A DNA stretch of 64,000 bases from Sipunculus nudus (GCA_026874595.1 CM049318.1:14241241-14305240), one strand, 5' to 3'. Shown: positions 39,731 to 52,741, counted from the first letter of the stretch. Notes: generated by a model from the sequence alone, not told the origin. A program made the numbers and translations.

Positions 39731-40954
39731 TAGCAATGTATATATCTGACAAGTCGCTATAAAACCTTGACGCAAACATCCCTTGTCTGACCTGCCCTCC
39801 ATGACCTTTACCTGTTTGTTGTATTTTCGTGCACTATTAGGTATGCAATGCATTAACTAGAGGTGAAGGAAAATTGAAAATTCTGAATGAAACTACCGAC
39901 CGTGGACGGGCCGTAAGAGGCTGTATAAAAATGATTTACAGTCAACAAAAATCTATTTATGTAAACGGATGAGTCTTTAAACGTTTCGTAAAGGTAAAAA
40001 TATTTTTTTTCTCTGTAGAGCAAGGAAATATGTATGATAATATGTTAGTATTTATTTTTCATGAGGGTGGTCCTTGACTTTGACAATTTCAGTTGTACAT
40101 AAAGGGTCTTATCTGTAAGCTGGTGCTGGTTGTAGAAGTTAATTGATTTATATATGTTTACGTAAAGCAAATCATATTTAAACTGCTCAATAAAACTTTA
40201 TATTAAAGCCTTGTCCAGTGGAATTCAATAGGACAAGTCTAATGCTACCTTGCACTTTCGTTTACGTATAGCGTTGGTCAGCTGCTTATCAGTAAAATAT
40301 TTTCAAACTCCATTTATAAATCAAGTCTAGAAAATGTGAATGAACTGAAAAGTATTAGTTGTTACACAATGTCTAATCCTTCCACTATCGTTAATATACT
40401 GTTATTTAATTTGTTTAAAATGTAATGTGAATCGTTTTCACTTACCCAGGTCACAATGGCTATCCTGTTTCTTTGACGGTGTGGGACACGGCCTTGATAG
40501 CACGGGGCCCAAGGCCTTTTTTATTTACAGTAAGTACGGATTCAGGTGGAATTGCTGTTCAAAACTATGTAATGAATATATCGTATGACTCAACCTGAAA
40601 ATGTGTTCATCTGATGATATGCAGGACATAGATATACACATCAATAGTTATAAACATTATACACGTTGTACTAAGCGGCATCATCCACCATGTAGTTAAG
40701 TGACCTCTGATGCAGTTTAAGATGAAATTGTAGCAGAATATATATGTCTGGTACACTAAACATTTTAGCATCATATTTTTCCTGATAGGGGTATTTTTAA
40801 TATTTACTGACAACTCTCTAATTTAATTGTTTTAGTTTAATGTTAAATATTTGTACAAGATTAAATGTTCTGTAATTATGAGCATCGGCCGAATTTACTT
40901 CAGACCAAAATTGAATGACACTATATTTATCAGATATTATAATCCTGGAGGAAA

Positions 40955-43900
40955 ATGCAACGAAGACTATTTTTCTACCAAATCAATATTTTGTGTCCTT
41001 GGTTTTTCATTCTGGTACCTGTGTCTGATTGTCTTCCTATCACAGGCGAGTAGAGTAACTCCTCATCTATATTTATACTTCTTGTACTTTTAAGAAATAA
41101 ATACAATCGCGTTCCATCGAAGGAGCTTCGCTCAGTTCAACGACCATTTAGATGATTAAGCGCGCAAAGGTAGAGCATTTTCGTCATTCAGGTATATATT
41201 GATGGCGTAATATATGTGAGATATGATAACAAAAAATTACAATGCATACTTCCGTATTTAGGTGCTCCTAGACTGAAGCTTTTGAACATTCCAACCAGTT
41301 ACAGAACTGCTGTGAAGGTCTGCTCAGACTCTAGCGACCCTGGGTGGAAAATTGTCAAACCAGCCACCGGTCTATCAATAAAGCAGATGCACGCTGAACT
41401 TACACAGGTGTTGGAAAGGTTCAGGGTCGATATGGCCTGGCTTCCAATAAAAAAGATGAAATTCGCCTCTTGGATATACCCCAGCGGGGTTATATACGGT
41501 GATATCTCATCATCATTCCTTGTCCGTCGTATCAGATATTAGTTTTCTTCCAATAATTTGATATGGTCTATTTCTTTTTCATATTTATGCTATTGAAGAG
41601 ATACTATCTCAAGGTTTATCATATTTTTAGAAATGGTATATGTTTTTGTATTTTTGCGAAGGTAAAAAATTATTCATTTTTTAAGGATCTTCACCTTACA
41701 ACAATGTGGTACAGTGCTAGTATGATAACCTAATATATGATATCACTACTTGGTTTCGGGTAATCTTTATCAATAGTCGCAATTGATAACAATTGATTAT
41801 ATTTAAAATGTTGCTTTAATTGCATTAAGTATAAATTTGTTTCAGAGTAGGATAATTTGGATCGTAATTATTCACAGTGAAAAAAGTAATCATAATCATA
41901 GATGGTTTCTAGGGCTACATTCAATACATGTATTAATGTGAAACATCTCTCAATACTAAAAGTAGCCCTTGATACAGCATCTGTGCTACATCAGAGTTCT
42001 ATTGAGCTAAGGATATACATAAAATCTGGTAATAAATGTTTGTGTCACATATAAAACTATAGACTTCTTGCTGTATTATTCTATCAATTACTAATATAAT
42101 TTTAAATTTTATATGTCTATTTTTTAATAAAAGTACCTGCATATTAAGAAAACATAATATATTGCAATGGTTTTAGCTTGAAATCATAGGCCATTCGTTT
42201 ATAGTAACATATTGATAAAGAATATCAGCACCAATTGAGAGACTTTAAAATCTTGCAGGAATAATCATATTTTCGTTCAGACAGTTGCTGCTTACTATAC
42301 ACTCAGCAGTGACTTTCCCTTTACTACGTAGCCCATTTGTTGAAATAAACATGTTCAGCAGCAGTGATTGACAACGCTGACATAAATGTTTCCATGGTAA
42401 GACCCTAGCTCCAGAGGATATTGGAATCAAGGCAAAAGCAATGAACTTGATCAGGTCATATCATTCCTGGCCCTGGTTCCGTCAGCACTGGCAACAATTG
42501 CTCAGAGCAGAAAGAACTAGACTACGCTTTTCCGGAAAAGCTTTGGTGATAGATCTTTTAATCATGTGGCACAGATTATGTGGAATTCTCTCGCATCCCA
42601 ATATACGAGATGCACAGATCTGTGGCCTCTTTCCAGAAAATACTTGTTTAATTTTGGAATGAAGTTTACCCTTAAAATTTAAATAAATTACATATTGACA
42701 TCAAATGTGCCAAAATTCTTTTTAAAATTACTTTCCTTGTCAGGTTCGCCTTATTGTTCTTGTTCTTTTAATTCGTTTCTGTTCAGTCGATAATTTATTC
42801 TAATTCTTTCAATCAGTTCTTGTCTAGTTAGTATCTCAGCGCTCTACAGGACATATTTGTGTTAAGCGCTATACATGTAATTTATGTATGCATGTATGTT
42901 TGTTTATAAAGAATATTCTGCATTTTTTTGTTACTTTCAAAATGTGTAATCATGATTGTTATTATGATAACATGTCAAAATTAATCGTAATTGTAATCAA
43001 TTACATTGCTATTTCATGTTATCGTAATTATCAAAGCAATTAAAGATAGTTGTAATCGTAATTGATTGTATTTAAAGTAAAATCACTACAATCCCTGATC
43101 ACTTCCATGTAATGTTTTACTTTAGTACACTATTCATGTATTTTGATTTTTGTACATGTATGAGCGGGTTAATATGGACAATAAAATCTAAAGGTTTGTA
43201 AATATATTTGAATATTTTCCTCAAACATATTTTCAGGTAAAGGCTATGACCAAATCACAGTGTTTCGTTACAATCGTTTCTTGTTCATTGGGATTTCTTA
43301 TTTCAGACGGAGAAGTGTCAGGAACCTCGGGATGCGCATCACTGAGTCTGAGATACGGTTCTGTAGAAGGAAAGAGGTGCAGCGACAGTGGACAGGGCTA
43401 TGCTTGTCAAATTAAAGGCACGCTAGGACTGTCTTTTTTGTTGAACCCGCCAGGAGGGTATGCGCTCATCCGCGTTCATGTGGGTGTCCACATCATAACT
43501 CATATAATATTTAACGGAATCTCACAAAAATATCAGAGCGTTTCGGGAATAGGCTAATGAAGAATTGATTAGATTTAAGTGTGGATCCCGCCCATGATAC
43601 GGATTTAATGAAGATCGATGAGAATGAACCTAGGAATATGGGCCGAATAAGTGACTTCAAACAAGGTTTTGGGACATCCCCACTTGGTGCAGGCTTGCAT
43701 TCCTCAGAATGCAGGTTTCTAATTATAATATGTTATCTTCTAACATCAGCAGTGAAGTAAGTAAGTAATGTCAAATGCATGTCCGCGGTTGAGAACAAAA
43801 TACAAACGAAAACTTAATGACATTAATTTTGCATAATTTATGGTTTTTGTGTGTCGTAAAATGTACAATGTTTACAGATTGTAAGTACTGTCCGCCGGTC

Positions 43901-46900
43901 TGGTCTCCCTACAACTGCCTTAAAAGCGGATCAAAATGTTTCTTGCTGGGCTGTGACGCAGGAAGTTGGTATGACGCCCGGAACAGATGTCATGAGCAGC
44001 AGGGAGAACTGGCGGAAACAACTGGCGCCGAGGCGGCCCAACTCGCTCAGGATATCAAGAGGACTCCATTCAGGAGCTGCCAGGATTATTGGCTCGGTGC
44101 CAGAAAGGAAGATTGGGTATTGGATGAAGAAGGTGATTATGGACTAACTACATTTTATTCATATAAGAACTTTCATGTAATTTCAATTTATATTCCAGCT
44201 CTTCTTTGGGTATGTAATTTCACGCTTCTGGTTCTGTTACTGAATAATATGTGAACTATTTAGAAACATATATCATGCAAAGCTGGATTTTAAAGCAAGA
44301 GAACACTGACATAGACCTACAGTGGCGGATCCAGGATTTTGGAAAGGGGGGCATCCCTGGAGAACTATTGACAAAGCCTAAAAAGGGACCCAGGAAAAAG
44401 GGGTCCACCGCTACCAAAGTTCAGCATATGCTGCTTTTTGAGCAGCTGCTGTATTTCTGCTGTGATTTTACTCCAGTTATGCTGACAAGGGGAGCAGCAA
44501 TAATGTAAATACCTCTTTGTCCAATCTGCTCTATCTCTGCTGCGAGAATCAGTAGTGTTACAGCATATGCTCTATTACTGCTCCATCTCAGCATACTTAC
44601 AGCAGATATACCGAAAATCTGCTCTCCTGAAATAACCGCCAAGGAGACGCAACTTCTTCTGTATCTCTGCTGCCTCAAGATGTACTGGAATGGACCAGAG
44701 AGCCGATTTGAAGCAGATGCTCACACTACTGCTTTGAGACAGTCCCCTCAGCGACATATAATATTTTCTTGAGTTAGGACAGCAGATCTGGAACATATAC
44801 TTATTCACTGCTGTGATGAGATAATCTACTGTGCATTTGAATATAAGCTGGAACAATTTTTTTAGCGATTTCAGTAGGCTAAAAGGTTTGCTTTTATAAA
44901 CTACGATAAATACTTAGTCCCGTACCCCCCCCCCCTTCGTCCCGACCATCTTTTTTTAAATCACCTTATTTTACTATTTTAGTAAAGCTTATGGCCAATT
45001 TTAAATGACAATCAGAGCTTAAATTATTTATTATTTGGCTGAAACAGGGACACAGTCATCAGACCTTTCTCTCGATTGCTGAATAAAGATGGAGAGATTG
45101 AAAACATCTTTACAGTTTGAGTTAGGCATTCTTAGGCAGATAAAAGTGTGATTATATCTAAGAGCTGAAAGGAGATCCAGTATTCCAGTGTAATTGTGCT
45201 GAGTACAGGGGTCCACTTCTGGCCCGGTTAACACATTGTATCAAGTGCCACTTGACTTCAACTAGCGTCTTTTTTTTTGGATACATGATAAACAGCAACA
45301 CTGCCCGACCTCGACCTTGACTGACCTATAAAACAGAGCCCATGCTGTTTGAAACAAAGCACAAAGCTGGTACTCGTAACAGGAGAGGGGGACATATTGT
45401 CAACGAAGGCACACAAAAATGTAAATTCTCCACTTTCTTTGCATGTCTGATAGTATCGAATTTACGCAGATCTTTATTTTCTGATGGGCTGGTTAACATA
45501 TTCCTGAGATCTGTAAAGCAATAAATCAGCAGAGTTGCTGCACTCTTCCGTGCATGCACAAGTAAAAGGGCCACAGGTGTTTGTGTTCCAATCATTATTC
45601 AATTTCAAAGATTGATCAAAGGTCACTGATCTGAATTTTACAATCTCCCAGTTCTGTTTGCAAGGCACTAAAAACTAGCTTAGGCTTAGGGCCAGACAAA
45701 TATAAGTTTGCAGTCATGCTTTTATGCTCTAGCTCATGTGTTTAAGGGCGCAATGTTTTTATTTCTTAATTTGTGTCCACCTAGAAACAAGAAGGAAAAT
45801 AATATCCTGTTTAAACAAATCTTTTGTTTGCACACAAAAATGTCTCCCATTTTCGAAAATAGATATTTCTCATATATAAATGTTTATAAATAGTGAATAT
45901 GGCATACGATTATTACAGTTTCCAACAATAAAACAGTATTCAAATCATCTTCAAAACACTATGTGCATGGCATTTCTGGGTCAGGGACCTCATGATTTAA
46001 CAGGCTGAGTGAACTGCTGATTTAATCTCGTTTTTTTTTCTTTTCAGGCCTTTGTCTTATGCATGACAGTGGAACACCTGGCTTGGAGAAAAAAAATGTC
46101 ATGACGTGGATCCTCAACTACCAAGGGGCAAGAAAAAGAATAAGCTTATATATACTGTCTATAATTAATAAAATTCTGTTATACACATTGAAATGAATGT
46201 GTTTTATTTCTTCTGAAATTGGTATAAAAGAGGATGCTGCTGAGTGGGCCCTAATACAAAAAACACTTATAAGTAGATGAAGAGCGCAATATGATGGGAA
46301 CATATCATAACACTATAAACTCCGTTCTGCTCAAGGACAGCACTGCTGCACTGAAGCACAAAGGTCTGCTTCAGGAGAGCACTGCTCAAACAGAGTACAC
46401 AGTTATGCTCTAGAAAAGCACTGCTGTGGAAGAGAACAGATGACTGTTCCAGGTGAGCACTGCTCTATGAGAGCACTGCTACAGCAAAACATACAGTTCT
46501 GCTCCAAGAGAACACTGCTCCAGCAGAGCAAATATGTCTGCCCCAGGAGAGCATACTGCTCAGGTTCTGCTGAAGAACTGCTCAATATCTGCTTCTGATA
46601 TGCAAATAGGCCTGCTCCATTGGAACACTAATTTAAATAATTGAAACCGCTCAATTCGTGCAGAAACCGCTGCTCAAAGTCTGCTGCGCAATGCAGGGTT
46701 ATATACATGGTACGCTGGGAGCAGACTTCCAGCATATAATCCATAGCACATATACAGCATATGCTGTAACTATGCTGAATACCTGTTGCAGATCTGCTGG
46801 AAACACTATTCTTGCTATCTGCTGAAAAACTGCTTCAAATATGCTGAAAAAATCTGTTGAATTTCCTGGACTCCTCTCGGAACCGCTTCTGACCCAAAAT

Positions 46901-49822
46901 TCAATACAGCATTATTTTGACTATCAGTTTTTGATAGATAATTTAAAATTTATTGTAAAACAGCTGTGAAAGATTGAACTATGTTAGAGCACATAATAAA
47001 AGAAAATCAATCAATTTATTAAAAAAAAGTGCTAACAGGGAAGTGCACTGTTCATGGAACAGAAACAAATTGTCTAATTCTACTAAAATTGAAGATTTGG
47101 GCGTAGTCTAAAAAGAATTATCTAGCTCTAAACTCTGCTAAAACACTTCCCGTGCCACCAAACTCTTCACAGATAAATTCTCGTCTGCATGCTGTCCTCG
47201 GGTTACTTTCGTATCGTATCCCGGCACCCTTAAACCCTGACAGATTTTTCCTCTCATTTTCTTGATACCACTAAATTAAAACCCGGAAGTCCCAGGTCGC
47301 ATATCAAAATTATATTAAACCGCTAGTCTCTTAAGCTTAATTTCAAATTAACTCCACATGTATGTATCTACTTAGTAGTATATTTGGAATTATGAAAAAC
47401 GTATGAAATCTCGTTTTTTATCCGAAACACTTTAAATCAGAGCCTTTCGTTATTGAAGAATATTTTACTGCAGGACAGCCAATTGTGCAGCAGACATTCT
47501 GGGATCAGAAAGAACCAAACCCAGGGGACTGTGCTTTGATCAAGAAAACTCCAAAAGGGTACTTCTGGTCGGCGGTAGCTTGTGAGGACAAACATGTAGT
47601 CATCTGTATGAAAGGTGCGGATACAATTCGCTTTTATCTATTCTTTATACTGAATTGTATCATAAGGCTTAATTTATTTCGCCCTTTTAATAATTTTAAC
47701 ATCGATTCATACATTTAATAGACAATTATTCTATGACATTATGGTCATTACGGTCACTTTTTGTAAATCATAATTGTGTAAACCTTAACCAATGGTTGTA
47801 CATATAAATACATACTCACAGGTTGTTGGCAGGGGCAGGATTAATGCTTCGGTATTGTTTATGTTTGTTTTTCTTGCAGAGTCCTCAGATTCCCTCGATG
47901 CGCCATCTACTGCGGGGTATGCAGCTTTTAGTACTGCGACTCCGGAGGCAGGTAGGTTATAAATGCCTTATAGACACTATTCACAACCCTTATCTCCTTT
48001 GCTTCGACTAGATCTCTGTATTTGTTTTAAATCAGTTGTTCTATTGAACCAACACTCCTATTTTCTACATATAAAAGACCTTTCCCATTACTCTTGTGAT
48101 ATCTGTCTGTGACAATTGTCTCTTAATATTTGGGTACTTTATTTCGACTAAACGTATTGTTTATTATATCTCAAATGATCCATAGTAAGAAACATGTGGT
48201 ATATAATGATGGTGCTGGCTAATTTGAGCCGAACCAGGCAGTCGACCGAGCAGTGTGAAAGGCCTGTTACGTGTACTATTTAGAGGGGGTTGATGAATGA
48301 GAACCGAGACCTCAGTAAAACAACGTTACTTGCTAAAACTGTTGTATCAACAATGTAGATTTTTATTCATATATGTATATAATTAAAAATGGCTTAAACT
48401 GTATGTAGTTCATAATAGAATTTCAAGAATTGGAGAACATTTTTACGATTCATGATTCTTGTGAGCTGGCAAAAGTCCATGTATTTTGCCTACCAGTCAA
48501 TCTTGTAAATATAAAAAAGTAAAATAAAATATTTCTGCGCTACTATTTCACCCCAATGCCGTGGCATAAGGTTGAGAGTAAAATGCGTAATATGTGCAGG
48601 AAGTATTTTTTTTTTCTGTGTTACTTTAGTTTGATTGGACTGACCCCCTAAAAATAATACATGTTGAATAATCTAAAATTTCATCCTCTTTAATTCTGCT
48701 TTATCACTAAGATTTGTGAAGATAAATGTCTGAATAATTCTTAGACACTGAACAAAATTAAAGCTTAAATAATAAACAAAAGTTATCCTTCTTTTTTGCA
48801 ATATTTTCAATAATAGAACAAGAGTGTATATGTTTCAGAAGGATTTTCTCTGTATTGTTTGTATTGATTAATATTAGGTAGGTATGTTTCGTCAGGGCAG
48901 GTGTGCTTTCACAAATATTCTTGGAAAGGAAATGTAACATAATCGAATAGATATTATTACATGAACAAATCTTGTTACATAAGGCGGAGCAAACGTTGAT
49001 ACGGGTACCCCTGTTTCGGAAGGAATAACACTCGATTCCAGCACTGAGAGTGAGGAAACACGTTACGTAATATTTATACCTATGATTTATTTCCTTCACA
49101 TGAGAACGTTATGGCAACTGCAACACACCTGACAATGTCGCTTTCATTATTTAAGTGTACATATTCAGATTAGAATAATTGTTCGCTTTGACATATTTTT
49201 GATACGTTAAATATCAGTTTCAGTATAAGTTTGTAACAGTAAATTGTAACACCGGAAATAAGAACAGATAAGTGTTTAATCATGTGAAGTCCATTGATTT
49301 GATAGCCAGAATACTGATATTGTCACACGATTGAAAAGGGTAGACTTTCTCAACCGGGAATATTTAAGGAATACAATAAAAAATTATATTAAACCTTTCA
49401 TGGACAAGAGTAGAATTTTTTTAATTTGCAGAGTTTTACTACATGGTTTCCGTCAGTGTCGTTGTCATGGTTACTTTCTTGGTGCTCACGGTGATCATTT
49501 ATGTAATCGCAAAAATAATGACACTGGTTTATGCAAGAACTCAAAGGCAAAGAGCCCACGCGTAAGTATTTTAATCGCTAACATACATGCACTTACAGGT
49601 TTCACATAACTATACCAAGGAAAGCACTTAACTCTCTTTTGTTTAATTTTACCCGAAATTAAATTATATGAGCATCGAGAAATTATAAATGCTTATAAAA
49701 TTCTGTTTACTATTGTGAATTTTTGTAGGGTTCTGCATCGTATTTTCCCCCGTATTTTCAGAGAACGGGAGACAAGAGAGAGAGGTCATTTGCTCCAAAA
49801 CGTTTCTCTGCATGCTCAGTAA
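40955..49822 (+). CDS. Type I membrane receptor with two CTLDs, family II member D (complete)
   Basis: Eight exons: 40955-41045, 41262-41498, 43307-43417, 43878-44132, 47474-47614, 47880-47951, 49432-49561 and 49762-49822 (1098 bases, 365 aa). Exon 1 starts at an ATG after AAA and encodes a basic-hydrophobic signal peptide (MQRRLFF..., CPWFFILVPV). Exons 2-3: weak CTLD1 (YRTAVKVC, MAWLPIKKMKF, CASLSLRYG, GYACQIKG). Exons 4-5: CTLD2 ([67 protein letters not shown]), with the EPN triplet typical of mannose-type sites but no WND. Exon 6 is a Ser/Thr stalk. Exon 7 is a single span of about 25 residues (VSVVVMVTFLVLTVIIYVIA). Exon 8 gives a short basic tail ending LLQNVSLHAQ. All introns are phase 1 except the last (phase 2). 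Introns 1 and 3 start with GC (GCGAGT, GCACGC). A surface recognition receptor is inferred. Confidence 0.83.
42440..42905 (+). mobile_element. LINE 3' end (CR1/L2-like tail)
   Basis: A frame beginning LRAERTRLR shifts by one and continues GDRSFNHVAQIMWNSLASQY. This is the C-terminal pattern of non-LTR reverse transcriptase ORF2 proteins (RTRL...GDRSF.....LWNSLP). It is followed by a 3' UTR with the AGCGCTCTA...AAGCGCTATACA motif usual at the ends of these LINEs, then a short ATGTATG repeat. It is 5'-truncated and lies in intron 2 of member D. Confidence 0.72.
42930..43095. repeat. AT-rich transposon end-like sequence (TAATCGTAATTG repeats)
   Basis: Repeats of ATCGTAATTG/CAATTAC lead to GTAAAATCACTACAATCCCTG. 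On the other strand this begins CAGGGATTGTAGTG, which resembles a hAT-type terminal sequence with subterminal repeats. I did not find the partner end, so the element is not delimited. Similar words occur near 41770-41900. Confidence 0.35.
44321..46890. repeat. CTGCT-rich repeat region, possible DNA transposon
   Basis: It fills most of intron 4 of member D. It begins CAGTGGCGGATCCAGGA and ends near GGAACCGCTTCTG, giving weak inverted ends (CAGNNGCGGNTCC). The flanks do not show a clear target duplication. The interior at 44430-44860 and 46320-46860 has dozens of CTGCT/AGCAG words in both orientations with spacing of about 20-30 bases, for example GAGAGCACTGCT. No transposase frame was seen; 60-90 residue frames here have no domain. 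Confidence 0.5.
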
Positions 49823-50950
49823 GATGTACCATGAGGTCATGATGGTGTCAGTTCTTCTTATCCGAAAGAACCTGGAAGCGCGCGGTTTTGTTTCAGACCT
49901 TGCCTACCTTTCAATTTCATTTTTAGCTGACACATTCCCCAGAATAGGAGAGTACATTGTACCTTCGCCATCAGAGGGCTCCTGGTTCTTCATTCGTTAT
50001 CACTATTGTGACCATCAGTTTCCTTCGTGTCTGGAAAAAGACCCATAAAAACAGGGAGGAAGAATTAGTTAGTCAGTAGTGAAGAGGGAATCTCAGGAGC
50101 AGGATCCCTCAGATACAATTCCACAAACGTTTTGTAGGACTTTCGTATACCTTGGCTGAAAACACAGAACCATCATCAGCATCCGTGAAAGAGGTTTCAA
50201 TTGATACCCTGTTGGCCCTGATCTGATATCAAGATAAAATGAAACTCTCTTTAATACATCAGCAATCCTTTCCTGGAAACAAAGGCATTGCCGTCTTGTG
50301 AAGGAGGACAGCCGTGGATAGTACAGGGAGCCAGAACAGGACATTTAACCGCATCGAAATTATGTTTACTTTTCGGTTAAGCCTGAATAAACTAAGAGGC
50401 TTCCGTAGAAAATCAAATATAAGATCTAAGGTAATCGACGAACAGTACATAACTGTGAGAGCGGTATCAGCCAGCATTCCTGCGACCAACAGGAGCCATT
50501 GCTAGAAGAATGTATGTCTTACGCAACAGATTAAGGAAAGAGAAGTCTGCTTAAGAAGTATTAAACGGTTAAAATATGTACCTTGCTTGAGTTAACCTAA
50601 CACAGAATACCTCGGACGTGAATGAATTCTGACTGATTCACCCTGTTTGCGCCCAGATGAGCTTCTTATATTTGGAAAGACTTGGTACCCAATCGTGGGT
50701 GATCCTTGCCCAAACAAAAAAAAATTTAGAGAGTGCACCACATGGAGGCCATGTGTAACATCTTTATAGGACTACACAGGAGTTACTCAAGATGGAGAGT
50801 TTCACACTGACCTAAAAAATCAATCTTCCAAACCACATGTCAGGCGCATATAGGTGAAGATGGCGAATTCAGAAATACGGTTTATACAGTTACTGTACAT
50901 GTTGAGCTTATGACAAACATTGAATATATATATATATCTATATATATATA

Positions 50951-51001
<51 letters not shown>

Positions 51002-51519
51002 CATTTGAATTGTACCGAGCCAACCATGACTGATTGTAAATCGTGATTGTCAACTGTGATTTCAACCGTGATTATAGATTGTCATCAGTTAAGATTCATT
51101 TTCCTTGTTTCCTGCCGAAGTCAGCGTACTTGCACTTTCCGAGTGTGTAGTGGCTCTCAGCAGATTCCAATGACTGTTGTCCTTTTTCATTATTTTCACT
51201 CGGAAAAAGGTTTCATGTCTGACTGCCTGCTAAATTCAACCATTTTCTTTTATCTTGTTTGACCCTTGCCAAAGCAAAGTACAACATGCGATTTATTCAA
51301 TTTTATTGGAGGCCTGTGCGTTTCCAGGCTGCAGCTTCTTGTGTATTGGGCCTCAGTTTTAGACTGGCATTTCTTGACATAGCTGACACGCAGGGGGGGG
51401 GGGCGGAGAAATTCATTTGTGTTTCAACCTCTCTTCGCGAATAGCTCTGATGGTATGCACTTTTAGATTTGTATTTATTAATTAAATACGTTGTAACGTC
51501 TTTATCCCATTTTAGCTTA
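49823..51519. other. 3' region of member D and intergenic DNA
   Basis: The probable 3' UTR of the receptor starts here. An AATAAA word lies at about 50385. Overlapping frames of 60-90 residues at 49812-50505 on both strands have no domain. A long (TA)n run with TATC interruptions occupies 50925-50997. Confidence 0.45.
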
Positions 51520-52500
51520 AACAGCTTAAACATTATTTTCAGTTCCTTCGGATTGTCTTTGAACGTTTTGTTATCGGCAGCAATGCAGCATGAACGAAAT
51601 ATTGACAAGAACCAATGAAATACTTTCTATCAGAAGAGCCGTTGGTCAGGGTCTTCTAGTGCCGACAACTGGTGTTTGTCGTGGTCTGTTCATCCGGTGC
51701 CAGTCTGGTCAATCGTCTTCGTCCGGTTTTGCCAGTTGTCATGGTGCTATCCTGCTGTGAGGTCTGGGGTTAGTTTTGTCATCTGTCTTTGTGTTAATCC
51801 GATGAAATGTCTCTGTCCTGAGGTGCACAGTAGTGACTGGAAATATATCCGGAACAGTGTTTAAAGCTTATTGATTAATACATGATCATACATGTATAGT
51901 AGATCGCCGACGACGAAAGCGTCATGGGACAAAGCTTTTTCTCGAAAAAAAGTCACGGGTTTGGCGACAAGTTCGTACGACAGTTCATGTTATGTTACTC
52001 CGGGAACACTAGTGTTTCTTTTCGACCTACATGGACCACATAGAAAAATACTATATTCAATTCAGAGCTTGTTTGGCAAAAATCCGTCTAACCTGATTTT
52101 GGGAAACGAGCGTGCCCCTTTTCAAACTAGAGAAAGATCAAATGACAAAGCCTTTTGTCACGACCGATGAAGTTTGTAATATAACAAAAAAATTTACAAA
52201 TAAAACTATTAATTCTACCTATGAACTTAGTAAATTTCTTGTCGTGCAGGTAGTGTATTCTCACACTTCCAAGTTCCTCAGAAGTATCACGACCTGCCTT
52301 GTTCCAATGAGCTCAGATGCACCGATCCTCTGGCAGATCATTGGTTCCTCCGAGAGTCTATATAAAGGCAATGGTGTGGAACCTGGCCATTTCCTATGCG
52401 GACACTATGGTTTATAACACAATAATCCAATTCCAAAATCGTTGCTGTATCTGATATCAATAGAAGAATTACAAAGATTAAAAAAGCAGCGACAACGTTC
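51520..52500 (-). pseudogene. Family III membrane lectin pseudogene (copy 1)
   Basis: A decayed copy of the gene at 55704-57788. The stalk and membrane-exon remnant (about 51520-51800) aligns base by base with 55720-55930, but threonine codons are lost and stops appear. The CTLD-exon remnant (about 52255-52500) aligns with 56390-56660 and still reads FGIGLLCYKP, then a stop, then frame changes. No signal-peptide exon was found. It lies tail to tail with receptor D. Confidence 0.75.
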
Positions 52501-52741
52501 AAAAAACATATGAATATTATGAATCACTGAGCTTCGTTTTCTCAGATAACATTGATATACATAGTGGAGGGAGGGGGGTATCCAACAGTATCCCCGGCCC
52601 CGTTGACCCCTCATCTCTCAGTAAATCAGATACTATCAGGATAAGCAATATGATTACGACTGTCGTTGAGGAGACACCGACCATTAAATAGTCGCCTAAA
52701 ACCTAAAATAGTCGCAAAACAATGCCTCATAAAGATAAACC

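Larger units (their letters stand above)
36678..40954. other. Head-to-head intergenic region between members F and D
   Basis: The 4.3 kb between two divergent lectin starts contain no supported gene. They include a duplicated block (37500-38560 and 39035-39730), a (TA)n run (38758-38807) and two NRF1-like palindromes, described separately. Any shared promoter of the two genes must lie here. Confidence 0.6.

Noticed and set aside
40851-41093. 80-residue frame starting at 40851 as the first exon of receptor D
   Set aside because: Its frame reaches the GCGAGT donor in phase 0, which cannot join the phase-1 exon 2. The frame from the ATG at 40955 ends in phase 1 and gives a signal peptide.
43246-43557. 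103-residue frame as one unspliced exon
   Set aside because: Only 43307-43417 matches the paralogous 111-base exons; the rest is intron read-through.
46320-46620. CRISPR-like array of short spaced repeats
   Set aside because: The units vary in sequence and length and occur in both orientations inside an animal intron; it is transposon-type repeat sequence.
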